From Plantago ovata (lineage: Eukaryota; Streptophyta; Magnoliopsida; Lamiales; Plantaginaceae), in assembly GCA_028274465.1 (NCBI GenBank), contig CM051456.1, forward strand, positions 73,270,753-73,334,752: DNA of 64,000 nt, in the 5' to 3' direction. This document shows positions 40,180-51,834 of this stretch, piece after piece (the first letter of the stretch is position 1; every line of letters begins with the position of its first letter). The notes beneath the pieces are model-generated. The model was given only the letters and a program-made list of their open reading frames with translations. It was not told the origin of the DNA and did not search any database. The translations under genes and the position numbers were made by a program.

Positions 40180-41347
40180 TTTTGCTAAATAGAGTCGTTT
40201 TTTGACTAGGTATAGCGGAGTAGATTACGGTATCATTAGCATGTTTGTTTTGTCCGAGTCATTCAAGTATGGTGGTGCTAGATCAACTGAGACAGTTGAG
40301 ATCATTCAAGATCATTTTTATGCACATAACCCCCTATCTTTCCGGACCATGTGAAATTAGCTGCGGAATCTTTTAACCGTTCATGGTTGCCCTCCTTCCT
40401 GCATCAGAAATTCAGAATAAGAAAACTAATGAGGCATTTTTTCCCTACAATGTTGTTGAAATATAATTTCATAACAAGGGTTATTACAACTACTATGTAT
40501 CACTTACAAAAATGAACTTATGGATGGTCTGTTTTATGCCCTTTTGCATTACTGTGTTTTTACAAGTACTGCCTGTCATTGTACATTGTATTTTTGGATT
40601 CTACTGGTCTAAAATAGCTTCTGTATTCATAATAAAATAAAAATAATAAAAATACGAGTGTTTCAATTGGCAAAAACTCTGAATTCAATGGGTATATATT
40701 CCTAACTAATGGCGGTTTATTATAATCAGCTCACGGTCGTAAGGGATGAGTATCTTATCTTAGTTATTAACGGTAATTTACACTCAAAAGCTATGTTGTG
40801 ACCAAAATGGTATTTGATTCAATAAATAACATAAACCATCAGCAACAAGGTTTAATACAAACTCTCTTATTGAGAAAGAGAAAGATGAGACAAATTCTCT
40901 CTCTAGAAAATAACCGAAACCTTCCTCTACCTCTACACCCCATGGCCGCTGCCTCCGAGAATTTCCATCCTTTTCATCTCACATATCAACAACACCATAA
41001 ACCCAAGATCTCATATTCAAAGAAAAAAGAGATAGAAGAGCTTAGATACAAAATTCAGGTAAGAAAAAGGGGATTGCCCTCAAGATTTCGGATTCAATAC
41101 TCGATTTAAACATCGAGCTCTTCTGGATCTCGATCTTACACACGTTGACGGAAGTCAGACGACGGTCAGGCCATTCGACTCGCTTGACTCTGAAACTCCG
41201 TTTACGAGAAATAATAAAGGGCAACAGATATCCAAGGATTCGGATGCATGGTCGTTCTTTGACTTGTATCCGTGGACTTGTGTTGTCTTTGCGAAGGAGA
41301 AAACGATCTTAGATCTGAAGATACAACTGAGGAGAGTGATTCTATAT
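40180..41347. other. No gene recognised; possible LINE 5' region at the right end
   Basis: The 103-codon frame at 40798-41109 has no recognisable LINE ORF1 domain (no CCHC knuckle). Nothing else was found. Confidence 0.35.
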
Positions 41348-41570
41348 CTGGCTTCGTCGTTACTGGAAAACAGAAGAAGATTGAGCCAATAGGCACGATT
41401 GAACCTGCAAATAAAGTCATAAAGTCGTGATGATGAGAACTGGATATTCAAACATCAAAGATGGCGACATAAATCACGAGGCTCTGGCTTCGTGGTTTAC
41501 TGGAAAACAGAAGAAGATCGAGCCAATAGGCACGATTGAACCTGCAAATAAATACATAAAGTCGTGATGA
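41348..41570. repeat. Two 87-bp direct repeats before the LINE ORF2
   Basis: Copies at 41348-41433 and 41484-41570 share CTGGCTTCG, TACTGGAAAACAGAAGAAGA and TAGGCACGATTGAACCTGC and end AAAGTCGTGATGA. The second copy contains the ATG (41567) from which the LINE endonuclease reads. Confidence 0.8.
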
Positions 41571-42473
41571 GGTTTCTCTTCTGGAATCTAAGGGGGATTA
41601 GTACTACTGAACAAAATGATTGGGGTTAAAGAATATACTGATAGATATACCCCTATTCTGGTGGTGCTCAGGGACACTCGAGCAAAATTGGATGAACCAG
41701 GGTCCAGAGTGTCTGGATTGGGGTTTTCAAATAAATATGTGGTAACACCACGAGCGGAAAATCAGAACATGGGCGGTTTCTAGATGTTGTGGAATCAGGA
41801 GAAGGTCCATGTGGAGGAAATTACATCGACACCAAGACTCATACATTGCAAATGCCTTTTACAACAGACAAACACGGAGATTTACCTCTCTACAATCTAT
41901 AACTATACCCAACCATCTCGTCGACTTCAGGTATGGTCTGAACTGGAACATTTAAGTCGATCTGTGACTGGCCCTTGGTTATTATGGGGTGATTGGAATG
42001 CTGTGTTACGTCCACATGAGAAAATAGGAAAAGCTAAAATTAATTGGCCCCAAATAAATGCTTTTAGAAATTACTTGAATAAATGTAATTTGTTGGACTT
42101 GGGTGCTTCTAGTGCAACTTTTACTTTTATTAATCATCAGTTTTGCAGTAGGCTTGACAGAGCATGTGCAAACCATAATTTTATCAGAGAATTCCCCATC
42201 TGCAAAGTTAAAAACATAGCAAACACTTTGTCGGATCATACCATTTTGTTGGTTGATTTTAATCGAGTTCACATTGATGCTGCTAAATACTTCAGACATG
42301 AGAATATGTGGGTTGAAGATAAATTTTTCCAGCCTTTGTTTGATAACTTTTGGGACTTACAAGTCAATTCTGGAAGCTTCAGTTTCTCTCGTGTAGTTGC
42401 CAATTTAGCTGATGCAATACCAAATTGGCCTATTAACAATCTGAGTGATATAAACAGAAAATACAAAGACTAA

Positions 42474-42630
42474 GGCCAAGATTATCCACACTCTCCAATT
42501 CAACCCACTCACCCACTCTTCCAATTAAAAAATTAATTTCTATCTCATACACATACCCAATCTTCCAAACAATCCACTCACAACAATAAAACATCATTTA
42601 TCAACACTCACCACTCACCCAATCTTCCAA
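42474..42630. repeat. Left terminus and subterminal repeats of the PIF/Harbinger element
   Basis: After the 14-bp terminal repeat, variants of CACTCACCCA and TCTTCCAATT recur several times (about 42490-42630). These are likely contact sites for the Myb-like protein or the transposase. Confidence 0.5.
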
Positions 42631-42924
42631 TTAATATAACATTATTTATTATTATTATTTTATAATATAATAATTATTATTCAAATATTATAAATAACTA
42701 TAATTAAGAAACATTGTATTTATATTAATGGAAAATAATAAAAAAAAGATAAATATCAATTGAACATCCATTAAAAAAAGTACAAATTCAAATATTACAA
42801 TACTTCTTCACGAATACGTTAAAAACATACATTATTTCTTCACGAACACGTTAAAAACTTACAATACTTTAAAATAGAAAATGAACAACATTGGCGAAGG
42901 ATGGAAAATAAAAATATTACACAT

Positions 42925-44316
42925 TTAGTCCTCATCTTTGAATTTTTCCCATATATGTTCAATCAAGTCGCGCTGAAGATCCTTGTGAGCTTCTCTGTTG
43001 CGAAGTTGGTCCCTGTTAGTCATATATTGGGCTAGGCTTCCAATTCGTTCCGTAGAGAAGTTGAAAATGGGATCAACATAGTCTCCTTCAGCCTCCTCTT
43101 GATTCACCCCTAAACTTGTTTGTCGATCTTTGATAAATTCAGTGGGATCGGTATAGTTTAAGTAAGTGTCTCTCTCATCCTCTACTATCATGTTGTGGAG
43201 AATGATGCAAGCGAGCATAATTTTCCCCATGGCATGTCGATCCCATAGAAGACATGGATGTTTAATAAATGCGAAACGAGCTTGGAGAACACCAAAAGCA
43301 CGCTCAACATCTTTCCTAACAGCCTCTTGATGTTGAGCAAATAACTTGTGCTTACGAATAACAGGAGCCTTAATAGATTTGACAAAGGCAGCCCATCGAG
43401 GATAGATGCCATCGGTGAGGTAGTAGCCCATACTCCTTTCATGGCTGTTAACAGTGTAACTGACTTTCGGTGAACGACCTGATAAAATATCATCGAAAAT
43501 AGGAGATTTTTCTAGCACATTAATATCATTCTGTGTACCTGGGGTTCCACAAAATGCATGCCAGATCCATAAGTCTTCTGATGCAACGGCTTCCAAAATA
43601 ATTGTAGGCTTCCCACTTCTTCCTTGATACTGCCCCGCCCAGCTGGTAGGACAATTCTTCCATTCCCAGTGCATGCAATCAATGCTTCCCATCATGTCTG
43701 GAAACCCACGACGTTCGCCAATATGTAGAAGTCGCGCCATGTCCGCGTCGGTTGGACTTCTGAGGTATTCAGACCCGAAGTTGGCAATTACACCTTCAGC
43801 AAACTTCATAACTGATTTTCTTATAACTTGTTCGCCCATTCGCAGGCACTCATCATGAAGGTCAGGTGATGTTCCGTATGCTAAAACTCTTATTGCAGCA
43901 GTACATTTTTGAATCAAAGACATACCTAGTCGACCAGTGGCATCACGATTTTGCTGAAAATATTCGTCGGAACTGAGCTTCTCCATTATACGCTCGAACA
44001 CGTGCTTCCTCATTCGAAACCTACGGCGAAAAATGTCTTCGTGGTACATTGGTTCCGGAATGACAGAGAAATACATTTTGAACAGGTTTTGATGACCTTC
44101 CTCACGAATTCGCTCAATATGACGCCTTTTAGCTCTAACATTGTGGTTTGTATGCTGAGCAGGTAGTAATGACATTCGCATGGACACATCCTCAATGAGG
44201 CGATCAAATGTTTTATTATGTTGTGCGACTCGTTCTTCCCACTCATCTAGCTCGATGAGATCGGAAGAACCATCATCGGAATTAGAACCAGGATATATAT
44301 GTTGGGACGATGACAT
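42925..44316 (-). CDS. PIF/Harbinger DDE transposase
   Basis: A 463-codon uninterrupted frame. The N-terminal third is acidic and helical with a helix-turn-helix-like region (residues 90-170). The nuclease domain (DDE_Tnp_4 type) shows GSIDCMHWEWKNCP (first Asp), WHAFCGTPGTQNDINVL (second Asp) and DVERAFGVLQARF (Glu), with DGIYPRWAAFVKSI between them, the pattern of plant PIF/Pong transposases. It cuts and joins the element ends together with the Myb-like partner encoded just upstream on the same strand. Length is normal and all three catalytic acids are visible. Shorter frames on either strand here are shadows. Confidence 0.9.
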   Translation of the reverse strand: MSSSQHIYPGSNSDDGSSDLIELDEWEERVAQHNKTFDRLIEDVSMRMSLLPAQHTNHNVRAKRRHIERIREEGHQNLFKMYFSVIPEPMYHEDIFRRRFRMRKHVFERIMEKLSSDEYFQQNRDATGRLGMSLIQKCTAAIRVLAYGTSPDLHDECLRMGEQVIRKSVMKFAEGVIANFGSEYLRSPTDADMARLLHIGERRGFPDMMGSIDCMHWEWKNCPTSWAGQYQGRSGKPTIILEAVASEDLWIWHAFCGTPGTQNDINVLEKSPIFDDILSGRSPKVSYTVNSHERSMGYYLTDGIYPRWAAFVKSIKAPVIRKHKLFAQHQEAVRKDVERAFGVLQARFAFIKHPCLLWDRHAMGKIMLACIILHNMIVEDERDTYLNYTDPTEFIKDRQTSLGVNQEEAEGDYVDPIFNFSTERIGSLAQYMTNRDQLRNREAHKDLQRDLIEHIWEKFKDED

Positions 44317-44788
44317 TATTTTGATTGAGGATGCAATACTTGTGAGGAAATAAAAGGGATGGAGAAGATTTGAGTGAAGTGTGGTATGATCTCAACTATA
44401 TGCACATATATAAAGAAAGATAGGGATGGATCTGGGTCATTCATATCCACATAAATCTTATCTAGACGAAAGCAACCATGTGAAATATTTTGTGTGAGCA
44501 AGAAATGATACTTGAATTGACTACACACTGACAAAAGTTGTAGTTGATGGAGTATAGTGAAGTAGCATGTGATAGATCTAGAAAACTGTTGCTTGAATAG
44601 ACTAAGGCTGACATATTAAAGTCCATACATTTCAAAAACGAAAATACAAAGTAGAATACAAATGATAAAACTAAATAGATCCGATTACAAACATAATAAT
44701 ACATGATGGAAGTAAATCAAACATAATTGCAATAATATAAACACACATACTAGAAATCAATTACGACAACAGAAACACATTAATAGAA

Positions 44789-45757
44789 TTAAAAGAAAGT
44801 AGAACATTTTGCCAACAACTGGTTCTTGAGCTCTTCTTCTTGGGGCGTCAAGTTTGTTTTTGCCAACAACGCAGCCAACAGGGTTGTGCCTAACTTCTTA
44901 TCGGTGCTCCTGTTGGCAAACTCAAGTTCTTTCTCACGCGTGATCCTCATTGCACGCAGTTCATTAGTGAATTCCTCCGGAATTACAGAATAGGATGAGG
45001 ATGATGCTTTCCCTTTTCCCTTCCTTTTGCTTTTCGCCGCTTCTCTACCGGTTGGACGATTAATTGTTGAAGTATCACTCCCTGGAGTCTCTGCCGCATC
45101 TTCGGTTGGGCCATTGTCATCTTCATCATCGGTTCTCGATCTCTTTGAACTGCCATGACCTTCATCCTCAAACTCTGTTGCATCTGGACGGGGCCTTCTA
45201 TTCTCACTAGGATGCTGAAACTCCCACTTCACACAGTGCCGCATCACTTTTTCCCAAACTTCCATGTGCTTAAATTCTACCTTCTTACTGTAGAACTTTT
45301 TAGCTAACTTCAAAACATCGTCTGTGCTCATTCCGCTCGTTTTCTGCCTGTGGGCTTCCTTGTATGCCCCAACCCATTTTGTGACATTTGTGTTGAGTCG
45401 CTGATACTGACCTCTCAATGAATCCTTAGACCGGTCATTGATGAGTGTACCAGGGGATTCTGCTCGTGCGTGCGCAAACATGCCGTGAATTCTGTCCCAG
45501 AAAGTATCAGCACTCTGATTAGTGCCAGTAACTGGATTTTCACTGATGTACTTCCACGCTGACATTAGGGTAAGGTCTTCAATGTCCTCCCAAGGCACGG
45601 GTTTTTCTTTGGTTGAGTTTGTGGTTTCAACACTTTGGGGCTCGGTATTAGTTTGAGTGGGATTACGAGGAAACTGGGTGGGAGGAAACTGAGAGTAAAT
45701 ATCTGGTTCATAATCTGGGAATTCTTGAGAAGAAAACTGTGGGTAATATGGATCCAT
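44789..45757 (-). CDS. PIF/Harbinger Myb/trihelix-like accessory protein
   Basis: A 322-codon frame lies upstream (in transcription sense) of the transposase. Residues 55-170 form a trihelix/Myb-like DNA-binding region (PWEDIEDLTLMSAWKYIS, then DRIHGMFAHA and LRGQYQRLNTNVTKWVGAY). After an acidic and basic linker the C-terminus is a coiled, charged NAM-associated-type region ending KNQLLAKCSTFF. In Pong/PIF elements this protein binds the ends and is needed for transposase action in the nucleus. No break was seen. Host genes annotated as glutathione S-transferase T3-like share this fold and could be confused with it. Confidence 0.85.
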   Translation of the reverse strand: MDPYYPQFSSQEFPDYEPDIYSQFPPTQFPRNPTQTNTEPQSVETTNSTKEKPVPWEDIEDLTLMSAWKYISENPVTGTNQSADTFWDRIHGMFAHARAESPGTLINDRSKDSLRGQYQRLNTNVTKWVGAYKEAHRQKTSGMSTDDVLKLAKKFYSKKVEFKHMEVWEKVMRHCVKWEFQHPSENRRPRPDATEFEDEGHGSSKRSRTDDEDDNGPTEDAAETPGSDTSTINRPTGREAAKSKRKGKGKASSSSYSVIPEEFTNELRAMRITREKELEFANRSTDKKLGTTLLAALLAKTNLTPQEEELKNQLLAKCSTFF

Positions 45758-46009
45758 TTAGCTAGTGAGATTAATGGAAGGTTAGAGGAGGGTTTTTTTA
45801 GATGTATTGAAAGTATAGCAAATGTGATCTCTATTTATAGAGGAAAAAAAATCATGAATTTTGGTATAATTTTTTTTTTTTAAAGATAATTAGAAGATAA
45901 TTAAAAGATAAAAATAATTATCTACAAAATCCGTGTAACCAATATAAAGGGGACATGTGTCCCCCTCCTATTGGTGGGATTTCACCCATGTTGATGAGTG
46001 AGGAGTGGC

Positions 46010-46120
46010 TCATGATCGATCAGGCATGATCGATCATGCCACATCCATTTTCATTTTTCTTTTCTTTTTTTAAGTGACACAACATGCATGGGGCATGCAT
46101 ACATGCCGATAAATATGGTC
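46010..46120. repeat. Right terminus and subterminal palindromes of the PIF/Harbinger element
   Basis: GGCATGATCGATCATGCC (46023-46040) is a perfect 18-bp palindrome, preceded by a second CATGATCGATCA copy. CATGCATGGGGCATGCAT follows near 46084-46101. These lie upstream of the Myb-like gene and may combine transposase binding with its promoter. Confidence 0.6.
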
Positions 46121-48951
46121 TAAGGGATGAGCACCAACATATATGGAATTCTCCCCATACAGATCCTCAAAGGCTCTGCCTAAGAGAAAAAGAAGTTAGA
46201 GAAGAGCTAATTCTCCTCAAAAAACAAAGAACACTCTTTTGGAAACAAAGAGCCAACATAAATTGGATTAAACTTTGGGATGCTAACACCAAATTTTTCC
46301 ATACTTGTGCCTCACATCAACAAAGAAGAAAACACATACATAGAATCAAAAATCAAAATGGAGAATGGACTTATCGGCATAGGAAAATTCTCCATGTTTA
46401 CTATAAATTTTTCAAAAAACAGGGCCAAAGCATACCAACTGATGCTTCTAGTTTTCAAGATATACATCTCCCCCAGTTGGATGATGCTGATAAACAACAC
46501 TTGCTACAACCTGTCACGGGACAAGATATCCTTTCAGCTATTAACTCCATTGCACCTGAAAAGGCTCCAGGGCCAGGCCAGTTTTACAAACATCACTGGA
46601 ACACAATCAAAGACCAAGTTTGTGATTTTGTTTCAAATTTTTTCAATAATGGTTGTTTAGACCCTTCACACAAACAAACAACCATTGTGTTTATCCCTAA
46701 AAAGCAAAACCCGCAGACACCAGCTGAGTTCAGACCTATAAGTCTTTGCAATGTCAGTTATAAAATCATATAAAAAATCCTAGTTGACAAGCTCAAACCT
46801 CTTTTGGATAAAATTATCTCACCTTTCAAAAATGTTTTTGTGCTCAAGAGACAAATCAGTGACAATATATTGCTAATGAATTGTTACATTCTATGAATAA
46901 GAGGAGAAAAAATAACAAGCAATATTATTTTGCTTTGAAACTTGATATAGAAAAAGCCTATGACAGGCTAGATTGGAAATTCGTAGAATTAACATTGAGG
47001 AAAAAAATTCAATTTTCCTCTCCAGTTTATAAACTTAATCATGACTTGTGTCCTGTTCCTTCAAAGTTAAGGTAAACCAAATGGAATTTGAAATCTGGAC
47101 TCCCACAACGGGTAATTAGACAAGGGGGTCCTTTATCTCCTTATCTTTATCCTCTGCCAAGAAATGTTGGTTCACCTGATTCTTAAAAAATGGAAGAAAA
47201 GAAATTCTCACCCCTAAAATCTTCAAGGAATGGCCCTACTATCCTAATGCTCTGTTTTGCAGATGACTGCATAGTTTTTGGGAAGGCCTCTCCTTCAAGT
47301 GCCACAAATATTCTTACATTTTTGCAAGAATATGCAACAGCTCCTGGCCAGAATGTATGTTGAGTTAAGAGTAGAATACTCTTCTCATCATATACTCCTG
47401 CCCACCTAAAACAACAAATAACCCAAATCCGGGGGGTCATACATAATAAAAGAAAAGATAAGTACCTTGGCCTCTCATTTCTATTAGGAAGGACCAAAAG
47501 GGACTTATTTGATGAAACAATTGATAAAGTTCAAAATAAAATTAATATCTGGTACACAAGATTCCTGTCATATGCATGAAGGTTAACTCTAATCAAAACA
47601 GTCTCAAATACCATTCTCTCCTACTGTATGAGTATAGCTGAAGTTCCAGCTACCACCATTGCTAGAATTGAAACTATAAACATACATTTCTTGTGGAATG
47701 GTGAACAACATGGAAACAAGAGAGAAAATTAAAGTGGGAAAAAGTTTGCATACCATTTGAGGCAAGGGGTTTAGAATTGAGAAATCTTTCACATCTTAAT
47801 AAGTCTTTTCTTTTAAAACATCTATGGAATTTACACCCAAAGAAAAAGTCCCTTTGGTTTGATGTCTATAAAGCAAATTATTTCCCAAATGTCTATTTCC
47901 TCATGGCAGAAGCAAAACCCCAGCACAACTGGTTTTGGAAAAATTTGGTGAAACTAAAAATATATTTTGAAAAAGGATTATCTGTTCAGATTGGAAATGG
48001 GGGAACCACTCTTTTCTAGAGAGATAAGTGAGTTCATAACAAATCACTAGATGATTTTGTCAACATTGCCCAAGAAATTCTTGGTATTCCTCTTCCCGAA
48101 AACTGAACCAATGATCAAATAGTTTTGGGGGCTTCCAAGGATGGTGTTTTTACTGTTAAAAGTGCATATAACATGCTGTCCAGACAAGAACAAGTAATTG
48201 GACCTCAATGGCCCTAGAAAAAGTTGTGGTCTTTAAAACTAATTCCAAGGATAAAACTCTTCCGCTGGATAGAAGCTCATAATAGATTACCTACAGGTTA
48301 CATATGACAAACTTTTACCTTATGGTATGCTCCAAGATGCTACTTGTCAACTTTGCAAAAATGAAGAGGAAAATATAGGACACCTTGATGTTAGACAGAT
48401 GCACATAAGATTCTTAAACCTCCTAAAAGATCATCAAAATCTCTAGGAAGAAACTATGACAAGGGAAACAATCCAGATCCAATGTAGGTGGAAACCTCCA
48501 CCTGATACTTATATGTGTATAAATTTTGATGGCTCGCATGACACTCAAACAGGGGAAGCAGGCATAGGGGCAATCATTAGATTTAGCAACGAAGAAACGT
48601 TATACTAGCTGGTGCTCAATATATTGGCCGTGTGGATGCATCCATGGCGGAATTTCATGCTTTAATGTTTGCATTGCAGCTGTGTGAAAAAATATAATGT
48701 CAAAAAGCTATCTTACAAACCGACTCCAAAATGATTATCTCATGTTTAAACAGGGGAGCAGAAGCCACCACGCACCAAGAAGTGATCATGCAAGACGCAT
48801 GGATAAGATGCAGGATGTAAAAATCTAATTTGTGTACCGAGAAGAAAACAATGTTGCTGATGTTTTGGCTAACGAATGAAGGAAGAAATCTTTTGGGATG
48901 AACCAAGCTAGGCGTTTAGATAATTTGTATGTTTATGTGTGGGATGTTTGC

Positions 48952-50133
48952 TGATGAACGTCGAATTTGTCAGATTCTAATTAATCAAATAAATTTGTAT
49001 TTAGCCAAAGGCAATTCACAACTACAACGAAAACTGTAGTGTAGCAGTAGAATAACCTCGAGTGTCGATCTCTAAGGACTATAACTAGCTTTATCTAATC
49101 TAACTTAAGAATATAAATCAACAGACGACTTAGCAAAGGTTTTTCTTAACAGATAATGGAAATTGGTGATAATATGGTCATTCAAAGCATAGCAGGTTAA
49201 TAATCATGCATAAATTCCTCGGTCTTGCATGGAGATCTTTGATCAATGAATTGTCCAATTGTGTTCCGTAATTATTCAACACTACGAAGATAGATGTTTT
49301 AGATAGATCAAAGAAATAAAGCAATAACTCAGAGTATAATGCGTGATATAGCCATTAGCATAATTATTAACCCTTCGCTAAGAAATCACATACTATCACC
49401 AACGAGAAGTTTAGCTACTCATAGATGTCATGAAATCAACAGAAATCATACCACGAATGAATGAAAACATGATGAAAGATATATAAATATAAATAGAAAA
49501 ACTGTAAGATACAATGTTACCGAAGGTTGTCAATCTCCGAAGAATCGCGATCTTACAAGCTCCAAACTGCTAAGAAAAAGTATCTCTTAAGCTAAGAACC
49601 CCCAGAACAGGCTCTGGAGAATTCCTACCTAAAACTACTGAGAAAGGTGAGAGAAAAGGTTTGGAAAAGTATGAAAAACGGAGAAAACTGAGCAACTATA
49701 TACAGTGTTTCGGCAGGTGTGGGGCGAAGGGCCCCACACACCGGGCGATTCGCCCCACGTCCCGGGCGACTCGCCCGGGAGACTTTTTCGGCCAGATACG
49801 CATTTTCGACGCGTGTTTGGATTTCTTCTCCTTTTCGGACTCGGTTTTTGACTTCTAGTGACCTTTTAGCCTTCAGACTCGACCCCTAGACTTCAAATCC
49901 TATTCGGACTTTTCTGGATACTCCAAATAGGCCTTCGGAACACCAATTCCTTGTCTACTTTGATATAATTGCCCGGAAAACCTCGTTTTTCACCCAAAAC
50001 CTGTAAAATACAAACTAAAGGGAAACGTGACACTATTCTAATAAAATGCACTAAAATGTAGCTAAATTAACATAGATGATAGCTAAAATAGGTGAAAAAG
50101 ACTCAAATTAAAGTGTAAAATACACGTTCATCA
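48952..50133 (-). repeat. 3' LTR of the reversed Athila-like element
   Basis: The LTR is 1182 bp; on the plus strand it runs from TGATGAACGTCG to CACGTTCATCA. The palindrome cluster is at 49717-49781. The polypurine tract (reverse of AACTCCCCAAATCGAAC) adjoins at 50134. Confidence 0.9.
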
Positions 50134-50734
50134 AACTCCCCAAATCGAACCTTTACTTGTCCTCAAGCAACTAAGCTAGTGCAAAAAACAATGCAACACA
50201 AAAAATGGAATCTAATGCCAAATGAAATGAACTAATCTATTGAATCTATCAAAAAACATATGAACAAAACCATACAAATCATAACATGAATATAGGTTGA
50301 AGAATGCCTCGATTGACCCATACACATTCACATAATCACTTATGTCAAGACAAGATAGTCTCTCGTAACATTCTCTACCTGGACCTAGTCAGTGACGACG
50401 TAATGAAGCATGTTAGAATACGAATGGTTGTCCCGTGCCTATGAAACTGAGGACTTACTATTGTTCACCAAGTTAAGACTTTTCCTCAAAGAGGTCGAAC
50501 CAATACTGACTCTCATCAAACGAAGGAAGATTCCCTAAAAAAGATAACACTCCCCTATTCTACCCATCTCTCAAGCAAAGCCTTAAGCTATTCACCACTT
50601 CCTGAATGGCAGGACGAGGGTGGTCTAGAACAGATGACACTCAAAAACAAAAGACAAGAAATTACAACACGATTACGAACATTACAAGAATTGGAAAATG
50701 AGATACAACACTTTGCTAAACTGCTTTTTGGCTT

Positions 50735-50868
50735 TCTCTTTTTTTGGACCCTTCTTTGCTTTTTTGGGTCTTTTCTTTTTTTTCTTTCTTTTTCTTTTCC
50801 AGTTTTTTTCTTTTTTTTTTTCTGGAGTTTTCCTTTTTCTCTTTTTTTTTTCGATTTTTTTTTAGCCA
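50735..50868 (-). repeat. Oligopurine block of the reversed Athila-like element
   Basis: The block is oligopyrimidine on the plus strand (T with interspersed C) and hence oligopurine in the element's sense. It occupies the same position between the stem-loops and the 3' LTR as in the other element. Confidence 0.8.
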
Positions 50869-50918
50869 GCAGTAGCACAACGAAAAAGAAAGTAAAATAA
50901 CTCACAACGACCTCCCCA

Positions 50919-51052
50919 AACCTATTCGAAAGAATAGGTTGGAGTTCAAAATTTACGAAAGAAACAAAAAACTCACAACACACACTCAAAAATGAAAAAC
51001 AAGTCTAAGGAAAGTGTAACCCCCTCCCCAAACCTATTCGAAAGAATAGGTT
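50919..51052 (-). repeat. Paired 22-nt stem-loops with PPT-like neighbours
   Basis: AACCTATTC-GAAA-GAATAGGTT occurs at 50919-50940 and 51031-51052, each adjoining CTCCCCAAA on the plus strand (TTTGGGGAG in element sense). The arrangement is identical to the pair at 12725-12859. Confidence 0.85.
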
Positions 51053-51834
51053 GTAAACAAAGGATCACACAATCTCACACTACCTCCTTCCTAGGCATTT
51101 AGCAATCTCAAAGCATGGTGAAGACTTGTTGCCTCTTAGGTACATAATTACTCGGGAAAACAACCATAAGACTCTAACATGCATCATCCTATTATAAAGG
51201 CCTTCGTGAACCGCAGTAGAGAAAACACCACTAAGTGATGTCGAGACTACCAAGCTTAACTAAGTGCAATACATAAATGTGACAAGCCAACCGAGAAAAA
51301 CCTCAAACAAATTCATAGAGATGAAGCATATGATTAATGTCATAGTTAGTTAATCTACCCAATAAAAAAGTTCAAAAAATTTGACAATAAACTCCACATA
51401 AAACATGCAAGACTATCCTAGGATGAATGTAGTGTATGCAACTAAAAACTAAGAAAGCGGTAAACGTGCAAATGCAATTAAAAAACAATATACCATACTC
51501 AACATCACAAAGCCAAACAATACTTAACATCATGGTTCACATCCCATCTCCCTCATGAAACTTAAGCTAGCCCCTAGCAAAAGAGAATGAGTAAATAAAA
51601 AAGTGATACTAGATGTTACCGAACGGTTTGGCCTTGGTCGGCTGAGTATTCAAGAGTACCTCCCCACGGTGGCCGCCATTCTCTTGGTCCGATGTAGCAA
51701 AGAGACCTAGGAAGCTTCAAAGATCTCACCATGGTGAATGGACTAGTTTGCTTTGCAGGCATATCCAATAAGGACTTCATCAATAGGAAGACATTCACTT
51801 TGACTTTATCGAGGTTCTTGTTTAGTGGTGACTC

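Larger units (their letters stand above)
42474..46120 (-). mobile_element. PIF/Harbinger DNA transposon, apparently complete
   Basis: This 3647-bp element sits inside the LINE with the 3-bp target duplication TAA (42471-42473 and 46121-46123), typical of the PIF/Harbinger superfamily (TWA). The ends GGCCAAGATTATCC and, inverted, GACCATATTTATCG form imperfect terminal repeats. It carries the two genes of the family on one strand: a Myb/trihelix-like protein first, then a DDE transposase. Neither frame shows a stop, so the copy may be autonomous. Subterminal repeats lie at both ends. Confidence 0.88.

Noticed and set aside
44010-44246. Short frames overlapping the Harbinger transposase
   Set aside because: They are shadows of the 463-codon transposase frame.
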